Shown one piece after another: positions 27,254 to 36,322 of a stretch of 64,000 bases of DNA. The notes beneath the pieces are model-generated. The model saw only the letters and a program-made list of their open reading frames with translations. It was not told the origin of the DNA and searched no databases. Every line of letters starts with the position of its first letter. Position 1 is the stretch's first letter. The stretch lies in NCBI GenBank assembly GCA_004362315.1, contig SNWL01000010.1, positions 186,001 through 250,000 of the forward strand, read 5' to 3'. The DNA comes from Mycobacterium sp. BK086. GTDB lineage: Bacteria; Actinomycetota; Actinomycetes; Mycobacteriales; Mycobacteriaceae. The position numbers and the translations under genes are program-made.

Positions 27254-28416
27254 CGAAAGTACTTCTCAAATAGAGAATCATAAACCGATACCGCTTGTCC
27301 TAGCGATTCAGCGGACACCCACTCGTTGGGCGAGTGAATATTGCCACCCTCAGGCCCCAAAACCAACGCGGGAATTCCTAGCTCGTTCGCAAACACATTT
27401 TCATCGCCGACTGACCGCCCATAATTGATATACGGTTTGGGTATCTGCAACACAGTCTGGATTGCGGAGGTCGCTGATTCCACGAGTGAGTCATTCTCAT
27501 CGATCTCGTAAGGTTCCATGTACTTATTCTGACGTGGCACTAGCGATGCGGACGCAACCACGTGACGTCGCAGACTAAGAGGAATCCGGAGAGATTTGAC
27601 GACGTCATCGCAAATCTGATTGAGTTCATTGAGGCACGTGTCAACGGTCTCAGGAATCACAAGATGGCGTTCGATTTCAAGTTCGCATCGCTCCGGAATT
27701 GAGAGCCCCTCTGCAGACGCGCTGATGCTCGCCACATATTGACTTCCCTCCTTCAGCCGTTCGTGGAATGCCGGCTTAGCATCCGCTATCTCCCGCGCAA
27801 TTCGCGATGCAATGTCGATTGCATTGACGCCCTTATCCACGTGGCCGCCATGAGCCGAGAAGCCCTTCACCGAGATCTTGAATCGAGCGCGCCCGCGCCG
27901 GCCCAGAGTTAGTACGTCGGCCCCACCGATCCGATCTGCCGATGCTCCTGGCTCTACGGAAAGTATGTGTTCCACACCTTGAAGCCAGTCTGTACGTTGG
28001 GTGGCAACCCGCCAAGCTCCTGCCGATGCGTTCTCTTCGTCTACCGCCAATAGCAGCTTAATCGGAATCGATCGCGGTAGGCGCTCGACGGAATCAAGAA
28101 GAGCGGCAATCCCACCCTTCATGTCGCAGGCGCCTAATCCAAAAAGTTTGTCGCCGTCCGGCGTGAGGCTGAATGGGTCCGTATCCCATCCTTCGTAGAC
28201 GGGAACGGTGTCTATGTGGCCGTAGCACAGGAGCGGAGCAGTCCCTTCGCCGCGACGAGCCAGCAAGTTGAACCGACCATCGCCCACGCGCTCGCGACCA
28301 ACGTCAAACCCCTCGCGGCGGAGGTAATCTGCCAGCCACTTGCCGATTGCCTGTTCATGACCGAAAACAGAATCGAAACTGACGAGGCGCTGCAATAGTG
28401 GCAATACGCTATTCAT
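27232..28416 (-). CDS. M20-family metallopeptidase / amidohydrolase
   Basis: A 394-residue member of the ArgE/DapE/carboxypeptidase G2 family, which hydrolyses N-acyl amino acids or small peptides with two zinc ions. The ligands are visible in order: CYGHIDTVP (His), GLGACDMKGG (bridging Asp), AVDEENAS (catalytic Glu and metal Glu), SVEPGAS (metal Glu) and NIHSPNEW (metal His). The lid/dimerisation domain lies between (about 180-290). It starts 6 nt after the stop of the 106-residue gene, so they form an operon facing the LysRS/GNAT pair and meeting it tail to tail. It could deacylate or release the product of that pair. Confidence 0.9.
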   Translation of the reverse strand: MNSVLPLLQRLVSFDSVFGHEQAIGKWLADYLRREGFDVGRERVGDGRFNLLARRGEGTAPLLCYGHIDTVPVYEGWDTDPFSLTPDGDKLFGLGACDMKGGIAALLDSVERLPRSIPIKLLLAVDEENASAGAWRVATQRTDWLQGVEHILSVEPGASADRIGGADVLTLGRRGRARFKISVKGFSAHGGHVDKGVNAIDIASRIAREIADAKPAFHERLKEGSQYVASISASAEGLSIPERCELEIERHLVIPETVDTCLNELNQICDDVVKSLRIPLSLRRHVVASASLVPRQNKYMEPYEIDENDSLVESATSAIQTVLQIPKPYINYGRSVGDENVFANELGIPALVLGPEGGNIHSPNEWVSAESLGQAVSVYDSLFEKYFRQLSSLA

Positions 28417-28422
28417 ACCAGT

Positions 28423-28743
28423 CTACCTAATCGGTCCCAGATCGCCGGAGGTCCATATCCCAATGCCGTTCGGGTAGTATCGACCACCAATAATCGCGGG
28501 CCCCTTAAATGTATCACGACGACGCGATAATAAGTTCTTGCGCCACATCCCGTGGGTGTCTTCCACGCTTCCACGCTCGCTGAAGAGGAGCGCACCCCCA
28601 ACGTTATCGCATTGATGCTCAGCGAAGAATGCAAGTACGCTCGCCAGCAGCTCCGGATCAAGATCCAGCAGCGGCCCTTCCTCGTAGAGGGCATCAATGA
28701 CCTGGCAATTTAGGGGTTCATTAGTCGCGCTATGCATTGACAT
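28423..28743 (-). CDS. Small unknown protein of the LysRS cluster
   Basis: A 106-residue protein with an acidic helical N-terminus (DALYEEGPLLDLDPELLASVLAFF) and a basic, Gly-rich C-terminus (GRYYPNGIGIW). The ATG at 28743 follows a strong AAGGAGGTG ribosome site. A further ATG 13 codons upstream lacks one. It is the first gene of a two-gene operon with the M20 peptidase. I do not recognise the family. Given its neighbours it could be a carrier or scaffold protein, but this is speculation. Confidence 0.7.
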   Translation of the reverse strand: MSMHSATNEPLNCQVIDALYEEGPLLDLDPELLASVLAFFAEHQCDNVGGALLFSERGSVEDTHGMWRKNLLSRRRDTFKGPAIIGGRYYPNGIGIWTSGDLGPIR

Positions 28744-29397
28744 AATGTTAACACCTCCTTGACGAGCCTCCAAGTCCAGCAACCACGTTAAACCTGGTCA
28801 TTGATGTTTCAATGGAAATCTGCTGTGCATGCCCTGAAGAGCAGGTTTGCCTAATTTAGGTCGTTACGCTATCAGGCAGGTTGCTGCCGGACAACCTCTA
28901 TACAACTGCGCCCCTGCGAGGACGGCGCCATCCCGGCCCCTTACTCGGCATCACCATCCCCGACGTTCAAGCATGCCAATGGGGTTGTTCCATAGCAGGT
29001 CAGCAGCTCGACGCATCGACCGAAGGCATGCACCTGCGGACCGCTGAGGATCTAGGTCAGACTCGATTGATCGCAGCGGTTGCCAGATCCCACGCATCAG
29101 CTAGCGGTGGACGTGATGCCGTTGCTAAGCGCAATGTTGTGACTGCACCCATATTTTGTTCGCAATTGCAATATGCGTCACCATTGACTTACGACTAGAC
29201 AATTGCATAGATCCGATCTCCCCTGACGTTTTCGAAACGGCAAGTGTGTGAGCTCCCCTGCCGAACGAGGCGATGACGGCCCTTAGTCAGTTCAATCCGA
29301 ACAAGTTGTTGCCTTGCCTGCAGGGTGGCGTCTCTGATGTTGAACACTCGCGTCGCTAGCGTCCCCGCCACCACGACGGCGGCGCATCACTGCACGG
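28744..29397. other. Intergenic region with no clear gene
   Basis: About 650 nt. The first ~100 nt upstream of the small-protein gene should hold the promoter of the M20 operon. The rest shows only short frames in both strands, with mixed base composition that suggests a patchwork of old fragments. Confidence 0.4.
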
Positions 29398-29583
29398 TTG
29401 CGAGCCGAGGTTGTTGCAGCTTATGAGGCCGGACACGCGACTCAGGACGTGGCCGAGAGGTTTGCTATCGCGCGTACGACGGTCCTCAAAATACTGAAGC
29501 AAGCTGGCGTGCCAGTACGGAGGCAGTCGCGCCAGTACTGGCAGCACCGCCCTAGTGGCACGTTTGATTGCCCGGCCTGCTGA
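29398..29583 (+). pseudogene. Fragment of a site-specific recombinase (helix-turn-helix part)
   Basis: A 61-codon frame with EVVAAYEAGHATQDVAERFAIARTTVLKILKQAGVPVRR, the C-terminal Hin-type helix-turn-helix typical of actinobacterial serine recombinases. The catalytic domain is absent upstream, so this is probably the remnant of a lost recombinase gene. The only start is a TTG. Confidence 0.5.
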
Positions 29584-29974
29584 CAGCTGGGTCTACCGCC
29601 ATACGCACAGGCGACGAAGAGCTTCGCGAAGGGCCGATCCTGTCCTCGGTGCAAATCGAGCGCGCAATAGACCTGTTTCTGCGCGTTCGATGATTTTGCG
29701 CACGCCCGCTGGGCGCAGTAGCACAGTCGCATGAGCCATTCAGCCAATTCGAGTCGGATTCAAGCCGCCGCCGCAGTTGCCCTGAGGTTGGCCTCATGGG
29801 AGAACTGCTTAGCCCGCAGACGGCCGATCGGCTGAACCGTCTGTCGAGGTGAGTTTCTTGAACATGAGCCGTTGTGGCTACAAAACCCAGGTGCTGACGC
29901 GATTGCTCGAGCGGGTCTAGGTACATCTAGACGCCACTCTCGCTTAGCTGAGTAGACGCATCTGCGAACTCGTA
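29584..29974. other. Intergenic region with no clear gene
   Basis: About 390 nt between the recombinase fragment and the ImmA-like gene. Frames on both strands are short or look like shadows. No repeat or RNA was seen. Confidence 0.35.
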
Positions 29975-30472
29975 CTATTGCCCGCTGACCCGGCTCCGTG
30001 CGGACGCCTGGCGCCGCGCAATGAGGCGCGCGCCGGTCGCGTCCATACGCCAGCGGGCCAGATCAGTGCTTACACCGAATTGGAGTGCGATCTCTTCATT
30101 AGTTGCCTTCCGCCGGGCGAGCAGCTTGGCGGATTCGAATGGGGCGAGTAACTCGTCGGCGATCTCGGCCGCTTCCTCGTCCTGAACTTGGTTCGCGATC
30201 CGGCAGCCCCGCTCGTTGACGAGGCTCGTGTCGGACTTGTGCTCGCCGAACACATGTGCCAGTTTGTGACCCATCGTCGATCGACGCCGAACCGGTGGAT
30301 GCGAATCATTCTCGACGATGACCGCGCCGTTGCCGATGGGGACGAGGCCCCCGACAACGTCGGACCGCGCACGAACAAAATGGTCGCGTATCTCACTGGT
30401 GACAGGAAGGCTGGTCAGGGGAATCTCCGCGATCCCGTACATCGCCGCAAGCGATGCAAGGGTCGAGCGCAT
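29975..30472 (-). CDS. ImmA/IrrE-family protein with altered zinc motif
   Basis: A 165-residue protein with ImmA/IrrE (DUF955) organisation: a short strand region, the zinc-site helix, the downstream helix DEEAAEIADELLAP (third ligand region) and the C-terminal substrate-binding helix NEEIALQFGVSTDLARWRM. The expected HExxH reads HKLAH in MGHKLAHVFGEH. The catalytic Glu is Lys (AAA), one transition from GAA, so protease activity is probably lost. ImmA proteases cleave Xre repressors of mobile elements; no Xre partner is adjacent. The alternative is a regulatory, non-catalytic protein. Confidence 0.75.
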   Translation of the reverse strand: MRSTLASLAAMYGIAEIPLTSLPVTSEIRDHFVRARSDVVGGLVPIGNGAVIVENDSHPPVRRRSTMGHKLAHVFGEHKSDTSLVNERGCRIANQVQDEEAAEIADELLAPFESAKLLARRKATNEEIALQFGVSTDLARWRMDATGARLIARRQASARSRVSGQ

Positions 30473-30512
30473 CCGTCGAGCTTAGGCCGATTTCACGGCG
30501 CAAACTCGGCAG

Positions 30513-30772
30513 TTAGGTCAGCGCGAAGCTGGCACCCAGCTGTTGCAATGTCACCGCATTGACGACACCGGTGACGAGAAATACTGCACGACAATAGAAT
30601 TCGCGGACTAGTGATCCAGCCTGGGGCTCGAAATCGCCGCCCACGGTAAGGTGTGGATGCGCCGGGTAGTCGGAGTTGAGCAGTACCTGCAGATGCCTAA
30701 CCCTGTACCCGCTGTCGCCGATCTGAGCACAGCACCGGCGCCATTCGGTGCCACCTGCCAATTTCCCTCTGA
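30513..30772 (-). pseudogene. Peptidoglycan-binding domain tail, out of frame with avidin gene
   Basis: The minus-strand frame reads GDSGYRVRHLQVLLNSDYPA, then LTVGGDFEPQAGSLVREF and GVVNAVTLQQLGASF. This is the three-helix PG_binding_1 pattern, with degenerated G-x-x-T positions. It begins right after the avidin stop and is one frame away from it: the last avidin codons continue smoothly (GSVVRGKLAGGTEW) if one base is added or lost near 30773-30785. It is probably the detached C-terminal domain of a longer secreted protein. Confidence 0.6.
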
Positions 30773-31246
30773 CTACGCTCCCGGGTTTGCGATTGGCGGG
30801 TTGACACTGGGGGCAGCTTTACCAAATCTCGTTGCAAGCCGGAGCATTTCCGGTGTCGGCGGATCTCTGAAGAAGATATCCACACTGACGTTAGTTGACT
30901 CCCAATCATCGGCTGCTTGCGTCATACCAGTCAGAAGCCAGGTGGTCGTAATGAACTCAATTTCTTGGACTACGTGATATTGGCCTGCCCAAGCTGTTAT
31001 AGAAGGCTTGCGAACTGGGTCCCCGTCGTCGCCCGTGTCTGGCGGGTCCCAGACTACGACCCATGCAATGACCTGGTCAGACAACTGTGCATCATCGCAC
31101 CTACCAGTGAGTGGAAATGTCCTGTTCGTAGCCTTTCCGACATTAGTCTGGTAAGAGCCGCTAACCTGACGCTGATCTTTCGGGTCGGCTAGATTCAATG
31201 TGACTTTGGATCCTATCTCGTTGTACCACTCTCCGTTAATTGGCAT
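30773..31246 (-). CDS. Avidin/streptavidin-family biotin-binding protein
   Basis: A 157-residue protein matching streptavidin across the whole beta-barrel. It begins NGEWYNEIGSKVTLNL (ligand-contact Asn and Ser) and continues SGSYQTNVGKA (Tyr43, Thr at 45, Val47, Gly48, Ala50). Next come AWVVVWDP (Trp79), SITAWAGQY (Ser88, Thr90, Trp92), TTTWLLTG (Trp108) and DWESTNVSVD (Trp120, Asp128); numbers are streptavidin positions. All main biotin contacts are therefore present. No signal peptide is visible with the ATG at 31246, which has GAGGAG 6 nt upstream. A peptidoglycan-binding domain follows in another frame. The role would be biotin sequestration; avidins are rare in mycobacteria. Confidence 0.88.
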   Translation of the reverse strand: MPINGEWYNEIGSKVTLNLADPKDQRQVSGSYQTNVGKATNRTFPLTGRCDDAQLSDQVIAWVVVWDPPDTGDDGDPVRKPSITAWAGQYHVVQEIEFITTTWLLTGMTQAADDWESTNVSVDIFFRDPPTPEMLRLATRFGKAAPSVNPPIANPGA

Positions 31247-31915
31247 TTACGCTCCTCGTCCGACCGGTCAGGATGAATACAATCAGCGGCCGGGAGTCAA
31301 CCAACGTCTGGTCGCTATGTATAAGATTATCAACCAAAATCAGGGGTGACATGACTGAGCTCGGCGCTGCAAAAATTGAACCATTTGATGAAACCGTTGT
31401 CGTAGGGACGGCCACGGACCAGGTCGACCCACAACACCGCCGGGCCGTTCACTGCACCTCAAGTTTCTTCGATATCTTCGTTTCGATGATGCTGACTATG
31501 CGCAGTGGCGACACGCGGGTGCGTACTTGACCCTTTACCCGCAAGGTCGGCGTTGAGTTCGCCACCTGGTACCAAAGACGCAGGGCGCCAACCATTTGCT
31601 CGTACACCCGCGCCCATGACACCACTCTCATCCATCCATCTCCCCAGCCCACCATCCTGGTCGGCGAACGCTCTGTGCGGATAGCTCTATACTTGTGAGC
31701 TGCCCCTCGCCGATCCAACGCAGCACGACGGGCAACCGATGGACCGCTGAAACTATTGACACAGAACATTCCTGGGTCCAAAGCGCACGGAAACGTAGCT
31801 GCCCCATTAGCCTCGACGACGTGTCACGCCTAAACATCAGCAGTTCAGATCACAGAATCGCGAATCGACATCGGAACCCCGGTATCGGCCATCGGCGAAT
31901 GCTGGAAACGGGTCA
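31247..31915. other. Intergenic region with no clear gene
   Basis: About 670 nt between the divergent avidin and monooxygenase genes, A+T-richer than the backbone in its first 200 nt. No product is recognisable in any frame. Promoters for both neighbours should lie here. Confidence 0.4.
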
Positions 31916-33382
31916 ATGAGCAGTTCGGCTCGCACCGTCGCAGTAATAGGGGCAGGTCCCGGCGGATTGGCCGCAGCCAAGGCGGCAGCAGACTACGACC
32001 TGCGACCCACAGTGTTCGAAAAAGCGCAGACGATAGGCGGGGTATGGCGACACGACGGATTGGCATGGCCAGGTATGTCCACCAATCTCTCATATCCGCT
32101 GTGTGCGTTCTCAGACCTCCCGTGGCCGCCTGGTACGCGCGACTTTCCTTACCGCGACGAAGTGGCCGACTATCTCGGGCGTTACGCGCAGCAATTTGGT
32201 CTTGTCAAATATCTGCGACTTGGTAGCGAAGTTGTCGCCGTGCGACGCCACGGTCAAAGTTGGACGGTGTCATCTCTTGGTCCGGAGGGTCCAAGGGACG
32301 AACGTTTCGATGCTGTGATCGTTGCCTCAGGAGTGTTTTCCCGACCTCGCGTACCCCAACTGCCGGGGAGGTTCGCCGGGTCCAGCATGCATAGCAGTCA
32401 ATACCAGTCAGCGTCGGGTCTGCCTCGTGGTCCGGTTCTAATAGTGGGACTGTCTTTCAGCGGTGGCGAGATTGCTGCAGAGGTCTCAGAGTCAGGCCGA
32501 CAAGTTACGGTCGTTGTCGGACGCTCGCCTTGGCTTATACCTCGCTTGCAGGATGGTGTGCCGGCAGACCTCGTCGGCTTCACGCGGCGCGAACAACAGG
32601 ATCGATCTGGGCTGTCGCCCGAAGAGGCCAATCGGCGGACGAATCGCTACTACGACACCTTGGGAGCCAACCCTGGGCTTCTCGACCGCCGGCTATGGAT
32701 TGATCCAGAATCGACCGCGCCAGTCTTCGTCCTGCCCGGAGATCATCTCCCGGAACGACTCCGGGCCGGCAAAGTGCGCTTCGAGCCCGGCCGCGTAGCG
32801 CGGCTCGAGCCCGCGGCGCTTGTGCTCGATACCGGGTCGCAGCTGACGGGCACAACCGTACTGTGGTGCACGGGCTACCACCCGGACCTTTCTTTCCTCT
32901 CCAAACGACTGCGGCTGCTGTTACGATACGCGCCTAACAATCTTTTGCAGCCGGTGTTTCTCTACAAGTGCACATTCCATCCTAATATACCGCGCATGGC
33001 GTTTGTCGGCCTTTACCGCGGTCCGTTTTTCGCCGTATTGGAATTGCAGGCTCGATGGGCTGCGGCGGTGCTCGCCGACGAACTGACCCTTCCTGTTGAA
33101 CCGCTGATGAGGGATGGACTTGAAGAGGAGCGGCAAATACGCAGGGCACGCCCGAGGCCCCAGTTCCCCCATGATTACATCGGTCTAGCGGATAGCATCG
33201 CGAAAGAACTTGATGTGCTGCCGAATCTCGAACCTTCCGATGAATACCACACGGCCACTTGGAATGGTCCAGTTATCGCCGCACAGTATCGGCTTCGAGG
33301 TCCAAAGAATCGCCGTGAATTCGCTGCATCACAATTGGAGTCGGTGTACCGTATGGCGAATCGGCGCGGGCCCTCCTCGTAA
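31916..33382 (+). CDS. Flavin-containing monooxygenase
   Basis: A 488-residue class B flavoprotein monooxygenase that would use FAD, NADPH and O2 to oxygenate a small nucleophile or ketone. The N-terminal FAD fold is VAVIGAGPGGLAAAKAA. The FMO fingerprint FxGxxxHSxxY appears as FAGSSMHSSQY (near 160). The NADPH Rossmann motif is VLIVGLSFSGGEIA. The ATG-type conserved stretch VLWCTGYHPDLSFL lies near 320. It is followed 4 nt later by a DUF6314 gene, suggesting a two-gene operon. The substrate cannot be told from sequence. Confidence 0.9.
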   Translation: MSSSARTVAVIGAGPGGLAAAKAAADYDLRPTVFEKAQTIGGVWRHDGLAWPGMSTNLSYPLCAFSDLPWPPGTRDFPYRDEVADYLGRYAQQFGLVKYLRLGSEVVAVRRHGQSWTVSSLGPEGPRDERFDAVIVASGVFSRPRVPQLPGRFAGSSMHSSQYQSASGLPRGPVLIVGLSFSGGEIAAEVSESGRQVTVVVGRSPWLIPRLQDGVPADLVGFTRREQQDRSGLSPEEANRRTNRYYDTLGANPGLLDRRLWIDPESTAPVFVLPGDHLPERLRAGKVRFEPGRVARLEPAALVLDTGSQLTGTTVLWCTGYHPDLSFLSKRLRLLLRYAPNNLLQPVFLYKCTFHPNIPRMAFVGLYRGPFFAVLELQARWAAAVLADELTLPVEPLMRDGLEEERQIRRARPRPQFPHDYIGLADSIAKELDVLPNLEPSDEYHTATWNGPVIAAQYRLRGPKNRREFAASQLESVYRMANRRGPSS

Positions 33383-33386
33383 GCCC

Positions 33387-33839
33387 ATGATCATGGCCAG
33401 CGGCAAAGACTTCAGTCCACAGCAATTGTTCAACAGTCTGCGGGGAAAGTGGGCACTGAATCGAGTTCTGTCCAGCGGAGAGCGCATGAGCGGAACCGCG
33501 TGTTTTCGGTATCTCGGCCCTGCACTACTGCACTATCGTGAAGACGGTCTGCTCACTGTCACCGGCGAGAACACCGTTCCGGTGTATCGGGAGTACTACT
33601 ATCGCTTGGATCAGAACCAAATCAGAGTCTGTTTCGCAGACCACAACTACGACCGTCCGCTTCACGTCCTGCGATTCGCGGAGGGACGAGTTGCGACCGA
33701 TGTGCACCTATGTGGCCCTGACACGTACGCTGGCTATTACAACTTTTCCGCTGACGACCGGTTCACGATAAATATGGAAGTATCCGGACCGCACAAGGGC
33801 TACACCATCCTCACCACTTACCATCGCGCCATCAGTTGA
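33387..33839 (+). CDS. DUF6314 family protein
   Basis: A protein of about 150 residues with the pattern of DUF6314: LFNSLRGKWALNRVLSSGE, then GTACFRYLGPALLHYREDG, YREYYYRLDQNQIRVCFAD, PLHVLRFA and DVHLCGPDTYAGYY. It looks like a small lipocalin-like barrel. The ATG at 33387 follows the monooxygenase stop by 4 nt; the open frame extends upstream inside that gene. Coupling to the FMO suggests a ligand-binding or accessory role. No enzymatic activity is known to me. Confidence 0.8.
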   Translation: MIMASGKDFSPQQLFNSLRGKWALNRVLSSGERMSGTACFRYLGPALLHYREDGLLTVTGENTVPVYREYYYRLDQNQIRVCFADHNYDRPLHVLRFAEGRVATDVHLCGPDTYAGYYNFSADDRFTINMEVSGPHKGYTILTTYHRAIS

Positions 33840-33946
33840 CCATTCGTTCGACTATCGGAGTAGGTGGGATCTTGACTGCGCGACGAGCAGACAACCCACA
33901 CCGTTGGTTATTTCATCGATGGTGGGGCCGGAGCGCGATCATCAGG

Positions 33947-34063
33947 GTGTAAGTAATCACTATTTTTGAATGCTTTTTTGTATTCATTTTTTTGACCCTT
34001 AACAGATATGGAAGTATCATAAAGGTGTTAAAATGATCGTTCAAAAATGATGATTACTTACAC
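33947..34063. repeat. MITE-like 117-bp element with 26-bp terminal inverted repeats
   Basis: GTGTAAGTAATCA and the following TATTTTTGAATG (33947-33972) are matched in reverse complement at 34038-34063 with few mismatches (TTCAAAAATGA, TGATTACTTACAC). The interior is very A+T-rich and non-coding. The size and termini fit a miniature inverted-repeat element. No target duplication is clear. It lies just before a broken gene whose start is unclear. Confidence 0.65.
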
Positions 34064-34131
34064 TATACCAATACGTAATCGAGCGCGGAGATGAAATTGT
34101 TTCAAAGAGTCATGACTTATCGCCAACCTCC

Positions 34132-35471
34132 GTGCGAAATCTCGCATTTGCACTCTGCCGTGTGGGATCAGGCAGTATGGGATATGCCGCCGAGGCACTT
34201 ACAACTATCGCCCGTCTTGGCGCAGTTGTGTCAGAACACGTCGCCGAGTTCATTGAAGTCTCGCCTCTTGGACTTTGGCTCGGCCGTGCCGCTGACGGCG
34301 CATTACGAAGGGAACCTACGGGTAGAACTGCAGGCGATTCTCGCCAGCTCATCGCCGATTACACACGAGTAGCGCTAAATCTGCGAGAAGACATCTCGCC
34401 AGACATACCCGCCGCCTGCACTGGACATCTGCGACTGCTGCGCCGCGTCGCACTCGATAACGAGAACCCAAGCAGCGTCCATGCAGCGAGCACCCTGGTT
34501 GCGATCGCGTATGACGCGACGCTGTCTCCTCGGTGGAGGCGGTTCGCCCTTTGGGCAAGCTGTGAACCCGCGATTCGACAACCATCGCTATTCCAATCGC
34601 GGTTTGAGGCCGCCTTGTCAGACCTTCGAGACGACCCGGTATTGACGGACGTTGTGGCCCAACTCCTAGGTCACACCCAGGGAGCGCCTTCCTATCGGGA
34701 GTGGGGCGAGACCAGCCCGTCAACTTTCGATGCCTTTCTTCAAGATAACAGCGGGGGTCACCGGGCGTCTTTACGTGGCCCCTTGATTCTTATCCCGCGA
34801 CTGACAAAGTCCTTTCACGCTATACGTTGCGAAATTATAATGAAGATGATCAATCGATCATCACAAGCGTCGACAATTTGTCTAAGGTTGGCCCTGATAT
34901 AAGACTGCGGCTGCTTGACGCGTTGCACGAAGCAATTATCCATCCAGGGATAGTGCGGATCCAGGCAGCTATTGATATGTTCCGTGCCGCCGGGCCAGAC
35001 GTCGTTGATGCAGTGGTACAGACAATCTCGCTAATCTTGGAGAAGGGCGGGGTCCTAAAAAATCACACAAAGCATCACCCGGCGTTGATCGAGGGCTGCC
35101 TTGAAATCCTCGGAGGGATGCGTTACTACCGCTCACTTCCGCTACTACTTGATGCCACACATCCAAAGTTTGGTCAGTTCATTAACGCACGTGCAATCTG
35201 GGCCATCGGCGATGTGTTGTCGTATCCCGGCAATGAACGATATAGAGACTTTAACGGAATCACACAGGTCCTCACCTATGCACTTTCAGACTTGAGCCTT
35301 TCAGTCCGGCGCGCAGCTATACACACAATTGCTGTCGCTAAACTCACAGAATTTGAAGAGGACATTGCGCCGTTAACATCCGACACCAGCGACCTCCGCG
35401 ACTGGGCCAGATGGTGTTTCGCGTCGTGGAGGGGTGACAACTTCATCAATGAACCTCCAAACCTGATGTAG
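34132..35471 (+). pseudogene. Frameshifted HEAT-repeat-like gene
   Basis: Two helix-rich, A+T-richer frames follow each other. The first (34132-~34800, GTG start) carries helical pairs such as AAEALTTIARLGAVVSEHVAEF and HAASTLVAIAYDATLS. The second (open from ~34749, to 35471) carries LLDALHEAIIHPG..IQAAIDMF, YYRSLPLLLDATHP and LSLSVRRAAIHTIAVAKL, typical of HEAT/armadillo repeats. A single frameshift near 34750-34830 would join them into one protein of ~440 residues. I see no slippery site for programmed shifting. The function is unknown; such repeats often sit in defence or scaffold proteins. Confidence 0.55.
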
Positions 35472-35524
35472 CCGATAGGTTTGGGATCTCCGCGTCCACC
35501 AATACCTGGCATGAAATCAGGTGA

Positions 35525-36322
35525 TCAGCGAAGCCGGATGACTGGCGATCGACTCAGTATCGTCAATGTCTTTCGGGGCCGAGTCATTGCGACATAAAGA
35601 TTGCGAACACTTCCAATGTTGTCAGCATCGCAGATGATTGCGTGGTCGTACTCGAGACCCTTTACGAGAAGAGTTCGAGAGACGACACGCTGATGCCGCC
35701 TCCGCCCGGTGTAGCGCAGTTTGTCTCGGATCATCGAAAGCGTGTCATGCATGCTATGACCAGGATTGAGGGCGACGGCTTCTATGGCGGCGAGCGTATC
35801 GCGCCAGGCTTCAATACAGTAAAGCCTGCCTTCTTTGGCGGATTCGATCGCTTTCATCGCACGCGCGAGATTTGGCAACGATGGGTTTGCAGTAAGCCAC
35901 TCAATCACGGACAACGTTGCCACGAGTCCAGGTCGACTGAGCCCCTGAAAACTCTGACCCCGCTCAAGCCGCCGGAGGAGGGGTTGGTTGATTTCCCCAA
36001 ATCCGGACAAGCATTGTTTGGCAAACCTGGCGAGCCACAAGGCATATTCCTGTGGGTCGGATCCTTCGAGCGCAGCAAGGCTCTCGTGCATGAATCTCCC
36101 GTTAATGTCCTCCATCACTGCGTAGGTTCCGCCGAGCCGTCCAGCGGTCGTCGCGTTGTCGTTGCGCCATTGATTGAGAATCAGCACCGATTCGTCGGAG
36201 GTCCGCAAGGCGTTCGCGGCCGTCGAAATCGCCCGCTGACCCGCAGCCTCCCAGGTAAGTCCAGGTATCGTGACTCCGGAAGAAACCGCCCATCTCACGA
36301 ATCTGATCATGGTCAAGCGCAA
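35525..36322 (-). pseudogene. C-terminal fragment of a UvrD/Rep-like helicase
   Basis: The frame ends with SRTLLVKGLEYDHAIICDAD and LYVAMTRPRKTLTIL, the signature of the last motifs of superfamily 1 helicases (motif V/VI with the TRPR arginine finger). The Walker A and B motifs and the first ~300 residues are missing. The 5' end runs into the oppositely oriented Xre gene of the integrase module at 36270. The gene was probably truncated when that module arrived. The remaining 265 codons are otherwise open. Confidence 0.65.

Noticed and set aside
34746..34830. Programmed ribosomal frameshift joining the HEAT-like frames
   Set aside because: No slippery heptamer or pseudoknot was seen; simple decay is more likely.
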